Shown piece by piece: positions 9,881-19,200 of a DNA stretch of 21,052 bases (its first letter is position 1; every line of letters begins with the position of its first letter). The stretch spans positions 1-21,052 of the forward strand of contig JAKTTS010000271.1 of NCBI GenBank assembly GCA_030560485.1, given 5' to 3'. Below the pieces are notes generated by a model. It was not told the origin of the DNA, did not search any database, and worked only from the letters and a program-made list of their open reading frames with translations. Position numbers and translations under genes: made by a program. Source of the stretch: Ascoidea tarda (nom. inval.). Its lineage: Eukaryota > Ascomycota > Saccharomycetes > Ascoideales > Ascoideaceae.

Positions 9881-10453
9881 TAAAAGCCACGTGTACTTTA
9901 AGGCACAAATGCATATTTCGGCGTATGTACTGTGATATATGCATGGTGCATGATGCATGATGTACTATTATGTAAGAATGACTTGTGGATTAACAGTCCG
10001 TTTTGGGAATCTCCGACATGGCCTTTGAGCGTTCAGTTTCTAGCTCACAGGTAATCTGAATCAAGAAGATAATAAGGACGTATAGCAATGATCACTTGTT
10101 TGATGGACTTTTCAAACCCTTGTTGAATAGTTCCCGAATTTGCTTGACTCAATAAGATTGATATTGTCTATTAGTACAAGATTCAATCAAGATGTATTTA
10201 TGGTAGTTACAAGACTAATAAGTGATGGGTGGATTAAGCCACTATTGCTTTGATTGAAATAAAACTTTTGTAAGCTTTTATAAGTTCATTACTGGTCCCA
10301 CTGGTAGCAAGAAAGATTTATTTGTATAATTAACTTGTGAAATTATGTACTTTGTATATAGTTGGTATTTGTTTAGCTTATATTCTGTTTTTATACAAAC
10401 AGAGCACCATTAAAGTAGTTGCAGTCAGATTTTTCAGCCTGATCTAGTATATT
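9881..10453. other. Intergenic region between convergent F-box-like pseudogene and GOR1-like gene
   Basis: This 573-bp stretch has no supported gene. It contains a CACGTG E-box at 9888-9893 close to the pseudogene's end, a TGCATGR triple repeat at 9940-9960, and a small hairpin, CTGTTT-TTATAC-AAACAG, near 10387-10404. The hairpin lies about 50 bp past the GOR1-like stop codon. The rest looks like unstructured AT-rich spacer; parts may be eroded pseudogene sequence, but I find no readable frame. Confidence 0.45.
9940..9960. repeat. Three tandem TGCATGR heptamers
   Basis: TGCATGG, TGCATGA and TGCATGA follow each other directly. A further TGCAT lies at 9909. The purine/pyrimidine alternation is notable, but no function can be assigned. 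Confidence 0.5.
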
Positions 10454-11578
10454 TTAGAATTTCAAGTCTTTTTGTTCAGGAACAAGTGCGTTTAATTTGC
10501 CATATTTGAGAAATGCTTTTACATTATCAACGACAAACTCTTCCATTTTCTTCATTGTCTGAAAAGTATGTGTCCCCATATGAGGAATTGACACAACATT
10601 TGGTAGTGAAAGCAACTCCTTATTTATATTTAACGGCTCATTTTCAAATACGTCCAATCCACAGCTATAAATCTTACCATTTTTCAATCCTTCAATCAAA
10701 GATATTTCATCAATAACTGGACCCCTAGCGGTATTAATGATAATGACATTATCCTTCATTTTTGAAATTGTTTCTTTATTGATAATGTGAAAAGTTTTTG
10801 AGTTTAAAGGCAAATTAACGGAAATTATGTCAGAATTCTTTAATAGTTCATCAAAAGAAACATAGATCGAATCTTTCTCTAAATCTGGAGCCAATCTATT
10901 GCGGTTGTAATATAGTATTTTTTTGAATCCAAAGGGGATCAACCTGTCACGCACAGCTCTTCCGATTCCCCCATTACCTAGAATTCCAACTGTTAGACCC
11001 TCTGGATCAAATCCAATAGGAGTGTTGGCAGTTGGTGCCCCATTGACTTTAGCCCATTCATTGTTGATCAACTTATAATGCCCAATCTGAAAATTTCTCA
11101 TTGCTGATAACAAAAGAAAAATATGGGTGTTTGCGGTGGCATCATTAACTAAGTTTGGAACATTGGAAACTTGGATATTTCTCTGCGAGAATGGCTTAAT
11201 ATCAATTTGATCATATCCTGCACCATTATGGACAATAGCTTTGACAGTGGATGGCAAATGTGACAACAACTCCTCATCAAACTGTCCTAGTTGACGTTTT
11301 GTGTCGAGTGTTCTTGTTATGACTGAAATATCCTTGAACTTCGGGTTGTTCAACAAGTCATTGAAAAACTCCTTTCTATGGTATTTCTCAGTGATCAATG
11401 GCAACTGGAGTACATCAACTTGAGAAGAAAGATCTTTCCAGGCTTCATGCGCATGTCCAACAGCACCAATTCTAAGAACTTTGTGTTTAAATGACGAGCC
11501 TGACGTGGAAAACGAATGTTTGAATAGAGAATATCTTGGTTGGAAATTCAGCGCCAAAGATAGTGATTTAACCAACAT
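10454..11578 (-). CDS. GOR1: D-isomer-specific 2-hydroxyacid dehydrogenase, GOR1-type (glyoxylate/hydroxypyruvate reductase)
   Basis: The only ATG in the frame is at 11578, giving 374 residues. The protein has the family's NAD(P)-binding glycine motif GILGNGGIGR (Gly 201, 203, 206). It has the catalytic Arg 285 in NTARGP, Glu 314 in FENEP and His 333 in IPHMGTHT. The PHMGT context and length are closest to S. cerevisiae Gor1 (350 aa), which reduces glyoxylate to glycolate. Unlike that protein, it begins with about 30 residues rich in Leu, Ser, Arg and Lys and lacking acidic residues (MLVKSLSLALNFQPRYSLF, then KHSFSTSGS), which looks like a mitochondrial presequence. The next Met is far downstream, so a cytosolic form from an internal start is unlikely. 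It is divergent from BDH1. Substrate is inferred only; other 2-hydroxyacid reductases of the family are possible. Confidence 0.85.
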   Translation of the reverse strand: MLVKSLSLALNFQPRYSLFKHSFSTSGSSFKHKVLRIGAVGHAHEAWKDLSSQVDVLQLPLITEKYHRKEFFNDLLNNPKFKDISVITRTLDTKRQLGQFDEELLSHLPSTVKAIVHNGAGYDQIDIKPFSQRNIQVSNVPNLVNDATANTHIFLLLSAMRNFQIGHYKLINNEWAKVNGAPTANTPIGFDPEGLTVGILGNGGIGRAVRDRLIPFGFKKILYYNRNRLAPDLEKDSIYVSFDELLKNSDIISVNLPLNSKTFHIINKETISKMKDNVIIINTARGPVIDEISLIEGLKNGKIYSCGLDVFENEPLNINKELLSLPNVVSIPHMGTHTFQTMKKMEEFVVDNVKAFLKYGKLNALVPEQKDLKF

Positions 11579-12253
11579 CTCGAAAGGCTGTTGATGATTA
11601 TGAGCAGTACTGGAGTGTATCTGAATTGAGTAGAGCAGATAGGCTGTTTTGGTCCACCCCCATCGGACCAATGGTGTCGCTGCAAATCAACAGACACTTC
11701 CCAGGCTAAAGAGCTCGAGCTGGGTGAATATAATAAGAGAACTGCAACAGTCAAATGTGTAATCGCAAAACTTGCTTAGAAAGTGGCTACCTAGTCATTT
11801 TCTTTTAGTTTTTATTCACTTGGGTGGAGCTGTCAGGTCACTTTTGCCATTGGCTGTCAAAGCTCGGATGGATTAAGAGAGAAAAAAGGTGGGAGTGGTT
11901 TGAGCACTTAATGATGAGCGAATACTAAACATTAATGGCATAGAGAGGATCAAATGATTTCTTATTATTTTTTTTCGGATTATATGCTGAGTTATTTATC
12001 CACCTCCCAACACTTGCATTAAATTGCTCTTCATGAATCATTGCTGGATGGCAATGGTCGTACAAAACAGACTGCGTGCTTGAAATATACGTCAATTGAT
12101 GAAATGGTAAATTTATATTTAAGGGAGACATATCCCAATTGATTGATAATAGAAATAACTACACATTCAAACTTTGCAGCTATATATTACATTATCATAT
12201 TACCAAATTATCATATTACTACATTATTACATTATTACATTATCATATTAACA
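11579..12253. promoter_or_regulatory. Divergent promoter region between the GOR1-like gene and BDH1
   Basis: This 675-bp region must contain both promoters. It holds a perfect inverted repeat TTGGTCC-N9-GGACCAA (11649-11671), a 10-bp palindrome AGCTCGAGCT (11712-11721), a CCACCTCCC box near 12000, and an AT-rich TATA-like stretch near 12110-12118 on the BDH1 side. It ends in the octamer repeat that abuts the BDH1 ATG. Frames extending the BDH1 or GOR1-like proteins into this region have no ATG. Confidence 0.55.
11649..11671. promoter_or_regulatory. Inverted-repeat candidate operator TTGGTCC-N9-GGACCAA
   Basis: Perfect 7-bp arms (11649-11655 and 11665-11671) flank ACCCCCATC. The spacing and the GG/CC triplet ends resemble dimeric fungal zinc-cluster sites, and the C-run could also suit a C2H2 factor. 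It lies 71-93 bp upstream of the GOR1-like ATG. The assignment is inference. Confidence 0.4.
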
Positions 12254-12254
12254 A
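12191..12254 (+). repeat. Octamer array ATTANNNN x8 immediately before the BDH1 start
   Basis: Eight 8-bp units all begin with ATTA: ATTATCAT, ATTACCAA, ATTATCAT, ATTACTAC, ATTATTAC, ATTATTAC, ATTATCAT, ATTAACAA. The last base of the last unit is the A of the BDH1 ATG. A higher 16-bp period is also visible. A weaker ninth unit may precede it at 12183. The tract is almost without G, so as mRNA leader it would be unstructured. Confidence 0.85.
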
Positions 12255-13396
12255 TGCGTGGTGTTTTATTTTATGGAAGAAATGACATTCGTTTTTCTGA
12301 GGACGTCAAAGAGCCAGAAATCAAAGTGCAGGATGAGCTTATTGTGGATATTGCCTGGTGTGGCATCTGTGGATCCGATTTGCATGAATATTTGGATGGG
12401 CCAATTTTTTTCCCTAAAGAAGGTAAGGGCCATGAATTGAGCAATTGGAAGAGTCCTCAATGTATGGGTCATGAATTCAGTGGCATAGTCAAGAAAGTTG
12501 GGCCAAACGTTACAAAAGTTAAGCCGGGAGATCATGTTGTCGTCGAAGCAACTTCCCATTGCAGTGATAGAAAGAGATTTCAAAAAAATAATCCAAGGAT
12601 CAACACAGCAGTTTGTTCGGCTTGTAAAATGGGATCAACAAATATATGTCACTATTTGGGTTTCTGTGGATTAGGAGTTCACGATGGTGCATTGAGTGAA
12701 AGGGTTTCAGTTTCCGAAGAACATGTTGTTAGGATTCCAAAGTCCTTGCCATTGGACATTGCTGCATTGGTCGAGCCATTAAGTGTTGCCTGGCATGCTG
12801 TTCGAATTTCGAGGTTTCAAGAAGGAGATAATGCACTTGTTCTCGGAGCTGGGCCAATTGGACTTGCAACTATTTTAGCATTGCAAGGTCATAAAGCTGG
12901 CCGAATTGTTGTGAGTGAGCCAGCTAAAATTCGAAGAGATCAAGCAGAAAAACTCGGGGTTAGTTCTGTTTTCAACCCAACGGGCTATAGCTCACTTGAT
13001 GAAGGTGTTGGTGTATTGAAAAGCTTATCCGATGAAGAGGGTGCTGGATTTAAGTTTTCTTATGATGCTTCAGGAGTTCCATCAACATTTAAAACTTCAA
13101 TAGATGCTTTAGGACCAAATGGTATGGCAGTAAATATAGCTATTTGGCCAGACAAACCCGTAAATTTCAAACCAATGGATGTCACTCTAGAAGAAAAATT
13201 TTATACTGGTTCTATGTGCTATACTGTGCAGGATTTTGAAGAAGTGATTGACGCTATTGATAAAGGTTTGATAGATATTGAAAAATGCAAACAGTTAATC
13301 ACTGCTAAAATAAAGCTTGAGGATACTGTTGAAAAAGGGGTTTTGGAACTAATCAATAACAAAGACGTCCATATCAAGATCTTGGTATCTCCATAA
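12254..13396 (+). CDS. BDH1: (R,R)-butanediol dehydrogenase, zinc-dependent medium-chain dehydrogenase
   Basis: This gene encodes 380 residues; ATG 12254 is the only Met codon before the conserved start MRGVLFYGRNDIRF. The family enzyme interconverts acetoin and 2,3-butanediol with NAD(H) in the cytosol. Diagnostic features are the catalytic-zinc motif CGICGSDLHEYLDGP (Cys 39), MGHE (His 73, Glu 74) and Glu 174 in LVEPLSVAWHAV. The structural-zinc cysteines include Cys 121, 124 and 132. The Rossmann motif is GAGPIG (198-203), with Glu 222 (VVSEP) ending the second strand as expected for NAD preference. Length and motifs match S. cerevisiae Bdh1 (382 aa); Bdh2 is the alternative orthologue. 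It shows no CTG codon and no targeting signal. It shares an upstream region with the GOR1-like gene, so co-regulation is plausible but unproven. Confidence 0.93.
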   Translation: MRGVLFYGRNDIRFSEDVKEPEIKVQDELIVDIAWCGICGSDLHEYLDGPIFFPKEGKGHELSNWKSPQCMGHEFSGIVKKVGPNVTKVKPGDHVVVEATSHCSDRKRFQKNNPRINTAVCSACKMGSTNICHYLGFCGLGVHDGALSERVSVSEEHVVRIPKSLPLDIAALVEPLSVAWHAVRISRFQEGDNALVLGAGPIGLATILALQGHKAGRIVVSEPAKIRRDQAEKLGVSSVFNPTGYSSLDEGVGVLKSLSDEEGAGFKFSYDASGVPSTFKTSIDALGPNGMAVNIAIWPDKPVNFKPMDVTLEEKFYTGSMCYTVQDFEEVIDAIDKGLIDIEKCKQLITAKIKLEDTVEKGVLELINNKDVHIKILVSP

Positions 13397-13516
13397 TTCT
13401 CTCTTCTATTTTTGTGTTTTTTATTTTGTGTTTTCTTTTCAATTGTACTAGTGGTATCTAAATGGTCTGAAATTCAGATTCAAAAATATTTTTATTGTAA
13501 TCCTTATTTTAATCAA

Positions 13517-13539
13517 GCGCGTGTCAAAAAGAGACGCGC
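13517..13539. repeat. GC-rich inverted repeat around an A5 loop
   Basis: GCGCGTGTC (13517-13525), AAAAA, GAGACGCGC (13531-13539): eight of nine positions pair. It starts 121 bp after the BDH1 stop. It could be a 3' hairpin or a dimeric factor site for the downstream gene. Confidence 0.5.
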
Positions 13540-13865
13540 CGAAAGAGAGACAAGTGTGGCGTTAGGGCTCTCGGAGATGAATCGGCGACTGAAGCCCTCA
13601 CTTCGGAGTTTGAAAAGCTTAAATTAATTGATCTATGCATATAGAAACAGCAACGTGTGTGCCACGGGATGCGGCTGTAAACTAAAGGAGGCTTAGACTC
13701 TCCCTGTGGAAAAACAAACTCGTGTCCCAGCCAATCAGCGAGACGCACTGGCATTGTTTTCACTTTCCTCCACAACGTTTAGAGATACAAATCGCTGTCT
13801 ATCATCATCTTTATTATTAATAGGGTCATAGTGAGAAGTTATTTTGATCTGACCAGTCTTTGATT

Positions 13866-13913
13866 CATATCAGGTCCAATACTTCCATTCATCTCAGGTC
13901 CAATACTTTCATT
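13866..13913. repeat. 24-bp tandem duplication upstream of the GNT1-like gene
   Basis: CATATCAGGTCCAATACTTCCATT is followed at once by a copy differing at two positions (CATCTCAGG..., ...CTTTCATT). The second copy ends 31 bp before the ATG at 13945, so the repeat is probably in the core promoter or leader. Confidence 0.8.
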
Positions 13914-13944
13914 CTGGTTATATAACTTTTGGTGTCATCAGAAG

Positions 13945-15759
13945 ATGAATAAAATATACTCGGCTTTTATAAAATTCCCGAAGATCTTGAAACTTTTATT
14001 GTTTTTGATATTAACAGTGGTTTTATTGATTTACTTTAATTTCAAAGATCTAAACGATTTCAATATAGAGGCTGATTATTTGCGCTATTCTCTACCAAGC
14101 ACTCTATCAAATTCGGTTTCCAGCAAGGAAAATAATGAGAATAATAACGAGAATAATAACGAGAATAATAACAACCATGAGTACAGTGAATACAATGAAT
14201 TTGATGTATACAATCATGATATAAACTTTCACAGTTTAAACTACTTTCATAAACAAAAACTCATTCCTTGTTTAACCATAAATGAGACAAAAGGTTTCGA
14301 TAAAAGCTCAATAAGGTATATCCCACCAATAGCGATAAATCATCTATACCAAAAGGCCTTGAAGTCCAATGAAGACATAATTTGGTCAAATTTTGCATAT
14401 GTTCAGTATGCAACCAATATCCAATATTTGTGTAGCTGTTTAATGAATTTCGTTAGTTTGAGAAAATTCAACGCCAAAGCTGATCTTGTTTTGTTATACA
14501 ACCTACCATATCAGATCAATGATGACAATACTGATGTTGATGAGTTGCTTGAAAATAAAAAAAGTAAAACAAGAAAAGCAACTGAAGATCTATTTGAAGA
14601 TTTTAAAAATCTCAATGTTATTCTTAAAAATGTTGATCTATTATCCTTTCCTGGAGACGATAGCACCTGGCAGGATGGTTTCACCAAGTTTCAAGTGTTT
14701 AACCTACTCCAATATGACAAAATTGTTTACCTCGATAGTGATGCCTTGATTTTGAATAATATGGATGAGTTATTTTTTCTCCCTGAGTCACAACTATCAA
14801 TACCTCTTTGCCCCAATGCTTCATATAATAAATTTCTACAAGACGACGGTTTGATCAATTATACAGACCACTACAATAAAGATCTCAAAAACGATTCTAT
14901 TACAGCAATTCCTCAAACATATGATGAAAATGAATCATCATATAGATCTTCAATAATTGAAAATTCAATCAGACAATTGATCAGGTACAATAAAAAAAAT
15001 AAACTAAAAACATTTGATCATAAAGGCTATTCAACCATATTGTACAACAATTTACCATCATTTAACCATGGAAACTTAAATAACTACCAATTGTGTGATC
15101 AGTTTTTTGTGCTCAAACCTTCAACCCAAGTTTTTAGTGACCTAATCAATTTAACAAATGAGAAAAATTCAAATGATTACGACATGGACATCTTCAATAA
15201 ATTGTGGAATTTTAATGATATAATTAAAAGGGAAAACTCAAACTTTTTAGAAAATGCAAATAGCAAATTTAATATCCCAGAATTATTGATCATACCCCAT
15301 AAAAGTTACGGTGTTTATACTGGAGAATTTAGAAATGCTGAGAACTATCATGACCCAATGTTAGCTGATCCTCAACATATACCTTTATTAGCATCTTACC
15401 AAAAATTGCATACCGAAAATGATAATGATAACAGTAAAAGCCATTCCAGCTTCAAAGAAGCTTATTGGACCACCTCTAAGTTTTGGAATGCCAAATCATT
15501 TTACCAAAATATTAAGTCTATGCACTTTTCAGATTGGCCAGTACCCAAGCCTTGGATAGAACATGTTCCAAATCAGGATTATATTAAAGCAAAGGTTTTA
15601 TGTCCCAACGACGAAAAGGAACTAAAAGAATATTATGACAAGGTTGTTAAGCCTACTATAATTGATGATTGTGAGTCTAGTAAACTTTGGAATTCTTTTT
15701 ATGAACATTTCAAATCAGAAAGAGAAAACATTTGTGAGTTACCTTTAATGAAAAAATAA
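13945..15759 (+). CDS. GNT1: GNT1-like Golgi glycosyltransferase (GT8 family)
   Basis: This gene encodes 604 residues from the first ATG. The N-terminus has a type II anchor: a short basic cytosolic part (MNKIYSAFIKFPKILK), then a hydrophobic segment at about 16-32. A luminal stem follows, with an Asn/Glu repeat at 62-77. The catalytic part begins near 147 with WSNFAYVQYATNIQYLCSCL, as in yeast Gnt1. It has the DxD metal/sugar-nucleotide site at 264-266 in YLDSDALILNNMDELF, preceded by TWQDGFTKFQVFNL. S. cerevisiae Gnt1 (491 aa) adds N-acetylglucosamine to N-glycans in the medial Golgi. This protein is longer because of the stem and inserts around 295-390. The donor sugar is not decided by these motifs, and it may be one of several paralogues. 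It converges with the fasciclin gene. Confidence 0.82.
   Translation: MNKIYSAFIKFPKILKLLLFLILTVVLLIYFNFKDLNDFNIEADYLRYSLPSTLSNSVSSKENNENNNENNNENNNNHEYSEYNEFDVYNHDINFHSLNYFHKQKLIPCLTINETKGFDKSSIRYIPPIAINHLYQKALKSNEDIIWSNFAYVQYATNIQYLCSCLMNFVSLRKFNAKADLVLLYNLPYQINDDNTDVDELLENKKSKTRKATEDLFEDFKNLNVILKNVDLLSFPGDDSTWQDGFTKFQVFNLLQYDKIVYLDSDALILNNMDELFFLPESQLSIPLCPNASYNKFLQDDGLINYTDHYNKDLKNDSITAIPQTYDENESSYRSSIIENSIRQLIRYNKKNKLKTFDHKGYSTILYNNLPSFNHGNLNNYQLCDQFFVLKPSTQVFSDLINLTNEKNSNDYDMDIFNKLWNFNDIIKRENSNFLENANSKFNIPELLIIPHKSYGVYTGEFRNAENYHDPMLADPQHIPLLASYQKLHTENDNDNSKSHSSFKEAYWTTSKFWNAKSFYQNIKSMHFSDWPVPKPWIEHVPNQDYIKAKVLCPNDEKELKEYYDKVVKPTIIDDCESSKLWNSFYEHFKSERENICELPLMKK
14137..14172 (+). repeat. 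12-bp coding minisatellite (Glu-Asn-Asn-Asn x3)
   Basis: GAGAATAATAAC is repeated three times without change in the stem region of the GNT1-like gene, preceded by a related AATAAT. Identical copies suggest recent slippage, so copy number may vary between strains. Confidence 0.85.
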
Positions 15760-16210
15760 TGATTTTCTCTGTTTTTGTATATCTAATTTTTTTATTAAAC
15801 TATCATGACTTGTCTAAGATTATAAGTAGATTTTTGCATGCATAAAACTCTTTTCTATTTTATTTTTTTTTTTTTTGCTATATCTTTATTTTTTTTTAAA
15901 TTGCAAAACTTTCCAAGATTCTTACATGTTCTTAAACCACGAATATATATTATACGTATTGATAATTTTCTAGAAATAAAAATAAAAGTAATGTTAAAAA
16001 AACCAAAAAATATAAAACACAATAAAATTCTGATATAAACATACCAGTTTGAAGATGACCCACCATATTTTTGAAATATCTAGTTCAAAATTGAAATATA
16101 CTCTTTCTTTGATTGATATTCGTAAAATAGTTCAAAAGGCCGATAAATGAATATTAAAAACCAAACAAACAAATGGAAAAATAAAATTATAGGGAAGCCT
16201 TTTTTTTCTT
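15760..16210. other. Convergent 3' intergenic region
   Basis: This 451-bp stretch lies between two stop codons that face each other. The half next to the GNT1-like gene is T-rich (T14 at 15863-15876, T9 at 15889-15897). The half next to the fasciclin gene is A-rich on the plus strand, that is T-rich on its own strand. This mirrored pattern fits U-rich yeast 3' ends on both transcripts. I see no gene; an open frame at 15838-16038 is low-complexity F/K/I sequence. Confidence 0.5.
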
Positions 16211-19200
16211 TTATACATTAGGCAAATCTAAATCTGAATTATTTCTGATATAAACATGGTTTGGATCAACAGGAACTGTTTTATTAGCGATTTCATTTGC
16301 GCTTGTGCCCTCACCAAACTCATTAAGACTTCCATAACCCCTTTTGGTATTGCTTCTACCTGCACTACTTTTAGGACTATGATTAGGAGTGTAGTGACTG
16401 TTATTTCGTATTAGTCTAGCACTTTCACCCAAAGTACTGCTAGTTGGAGTATTATCCGTATTATTTAGCTCTTCATCAGTGCCTTTTTTATTTTTTCCAA
16501 CAACCATTAAAAAACAGGATAGTAACAGGAAAATGCAAACAATACCAATTATAAAGCCTAAACCCATGGCGGCGATTGGTAATCGAATGTGATACTTATC
16601 ATCATCTAGCCACTCAGGATTAATGGGTCTGTCAATCACAAATACGCAACTTTTATTGTTGAAGGTTGTGCAACCTCTGTTTAGAACTCTGACTTCATGA
16701 TCCTGGCCTTCTTCAATTTGCAACATGATCGTCTTTGAAGACAACTTTCTGCAAACTAAATGTACGCCGTCTAAGAGAGTAGGGATTTTTTGGTCACAAT
16801 TGAAGATTGTGTTTCCATTTTCGTCATTTGAGGGATTTGGTAAAATATGTAATTTCAAGAAAACCTCCAAAAAATTGAGTGATGATTCGATGGTTATATT
16901 TGACTCAATTAATGATAGATGGTTTGGCAAGATGATTGAAAAATTGTTTGAAGATTTTGGATCCAATATATAAGACAAATTTGCTCTGTGTAATAAATCG
17001 ATAAAGCTTGAGGAAGGATAAGTATTAAAAGATTGAGTTGTTTCAATTAGGTTGGTTAAAGAAATTTGGACATTTCGAGGAAAGAGAATGTCTTCAACTG
17101 GGTGGACAACGCCTTGATTAAAAAGAATATCTGAATATTTTTCCACTTTTAAATAATCTTTAGAATCATGACTATTAATTGATAGAACATTGTACTTGTG
17201 AATTTCATTTTCAATAAAATCATCATCCTCATCAGGGTGATAACTATTATCATTACCAGATTTTATATCAATCTGATTGTGATGAAAGTTTCCATTAAAG
17301 TTATCATCATCGTTGATTTCATCACTATTAATACTCTTAATCTCAATGGATTCACCTAATAAATTTGAGGTTATAATAGAGTCATTAAAATCACTGTATA
17401 CCAAACCATTGATAATGGAATTTTTCATAATTAAATTTAATGCAGTCAAGTTTTTTTCCAAGTAGTCTAAAGTCAAATCTAAAGAAGACCAAGAATTGAA
17501 ACATGGGAGGAAGATGGTATAGCCTTTTTTGTTTGAAATCAAGTTCAATAAGTTTAATTCATTCAAGTAGTTTAAAGATCTAGAACACTTTAAAAAAGAA
17601 CCAACAGAAGAGGATAGAGAGTTTGGTAGACTTAGATCTTGGTCTATTAAATAGATTACTGTATTTCCAATTGAAATATTTTTGAAAGTGTTTAAAGAAG
17701 TATTTATTAGAGTGTTGTCGTTAATAATAAAGTTTGATTGATTAATTTTATTGATTTTTAATTTTTGACAGTTTTTGCCTAGTTTTTTATTGTTGCAAAC
17801 ATTTGTGTTGTATATTCCAGATTTTAAAGTTGATATTTTTTCGTCAACAATGTGGTATAACAAGGTGTTTAAGTTTGATAAAGAAGATGATTGTAGTGAT
17901 TTTTCTGAGAGTTGGTTATCATTATCATTATCATCATCATTTAAATCTTGAGTGACAAAAATAGTTTGGTTCAACTGGATGTCATCAATTAGATAACCCA
18001 ACTCTCTGAAATCTACTTCTTTAACAAAATCTGAGCAATTTAAAGAGTACAAGTATTTTCTTGGATTGAAGGGAATTAGGATATTTTTATCGAAATTTGA
18101 GTTGAATAAATGGATGATGGCATTGTTTGATAAGATGTTTGATCTGAAAAAAACAACGTCATGTTCGTTGTTTGAAAGTAATGAGTAATTATGCCAGACC
18201 AAATTGTTTCCGTTATTTACGGAAGATAAATTCAAAGAAACATTATTGAAATTTTGGTATAGTTGGTTGTCGTTAATGGAACCGCCAATGTAATCACTGA
18301 TTAGGAAATGGTTTGTAAGAATAAGTTTATCAGCAGATCCGTAATTTGAATTTAGGTAGTTTAGTTCTATTTCGTTTAAATCTAATACTGAATTTGTTGG
18401 GATTAAAGCAGTTATGTTTGTCAAACAGGGACAGTAATAATCAGACAAAAATGAGGAATAAATAGATATAAAATTGTTTTCATTATTTTCATTTTTTTGA
18501 TTGTAGTTATTATTAGGATAGTTTTCAGTAGTTCTAATGATATTGTTATTGTTATTAATAAGGTTGCAAATTGGGCTTAATCTATTTAGTAAGTTGATTA
18601 TACCATGGACAATTGAGTTTTGAGTGTTTGCAAATAGATCGGGATATTTTACAAAAATGTTGTTAATATTAAAAAAGTTTATAGTATTGTTAATATTGTT
18701 AAATAGAATTGGGGAGTAGGTGATATTATCGCCATCTAAATTCGAGCTGGGATCAATATTGGATAGATCAGGATATTGGACGTCGTTTGAATACATGGAT
18801 TTAAATATTTCAATACCATCTAAGTCGTAGCTAAAGATTGGAAGGCCTATGATATATTGGTATAAGTCATTTTGGCTGAACACAATTTGATCTAGCTGGT
18901 CGTAGATGGAGTCAGGATCACCTGGATTTTCAATGTTGATCATGTCAGATTCAAGAAATGCCTGGTTTACAGGGGCAACCAAAGTTATATTTTCAAACTG
19001 GTTCAAAACAGGTATTAGTTTATTTTTCTGCAAAATTCTCAAGAAATAGCTAAAGTCAGAGTTGGACGATAGAATGTCAATAACGGTTGTAGTTATTTGT
19101 GGGTCACCATCGCCACCATCAACATCGTTGTTGCTATCTGCGTATTGGCTGGACTGAAAAGCAGTGCCAACATGTAAATTTCCCACATCATTGGCTTTGG

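Larger units (their letters stand above)
13397..13944. promoter_or_regulatory. Intergenic region, BDH1 3' side and GNT1-like upstream region
   Basis: The first 110 bp are T-rich and suit the BDH1 3' end. From about 13515 to 13760 the sequence is unusually GC-rich for this window. It holds the GCGCGTGTC/GAGACGCGC inverted repeat, a second pair AGGGCT/AGCCCT (near 13564 and 13592), and a CCAAT box near 13730. A 24-bp tandem duplication (13866-13913) lies just upstream of the GNT1-like ATG. Short open frames on both strands here look like by-products of the GC content. Confidence 0.5.

Noticed and set aside
11579-11671. 31-codon N-terminal extension of the GOR1-like protein
   Set aside because: It would need TTG initiation; the first ATG is at 11578.
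11911-11990. Possible C/D-box snoRNA (ATGATGA at 11911, CTGA at 11987)
   Set aside because: The flanks do not form a terminal stem and no guide match to rRNA could be recognised; both boxes are short enough to occur by chance.
12143-12253. 37-codon N-terminal extension of BDH1
   Set aside because: It would start at TTG and is the translation of the octamer repeat; family alignment places the start at MRGVLFY, the only ATG.
13412-13775. Overlapping small frames on both strands between BDH1 and the GNT1-like gene
   Set aside because: Both run through the GC-rich island and have no protein-like features; they are likely chance.
15838-16038. 66-codon frame in the convergent spacer
   Set aside because: Composed of Phe/Lys/Ile from poly-T and poly-A tracts.
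16028-16256. 15-bp direct repeat TTCTGATATAAACAT in the fasciclin 3' UTR and near its stop codon
   Set aside because: In 21 kb of AT-rich DNA about one or two such AT-rich 15-mers are expected by chance, and flanking similarity is weak.
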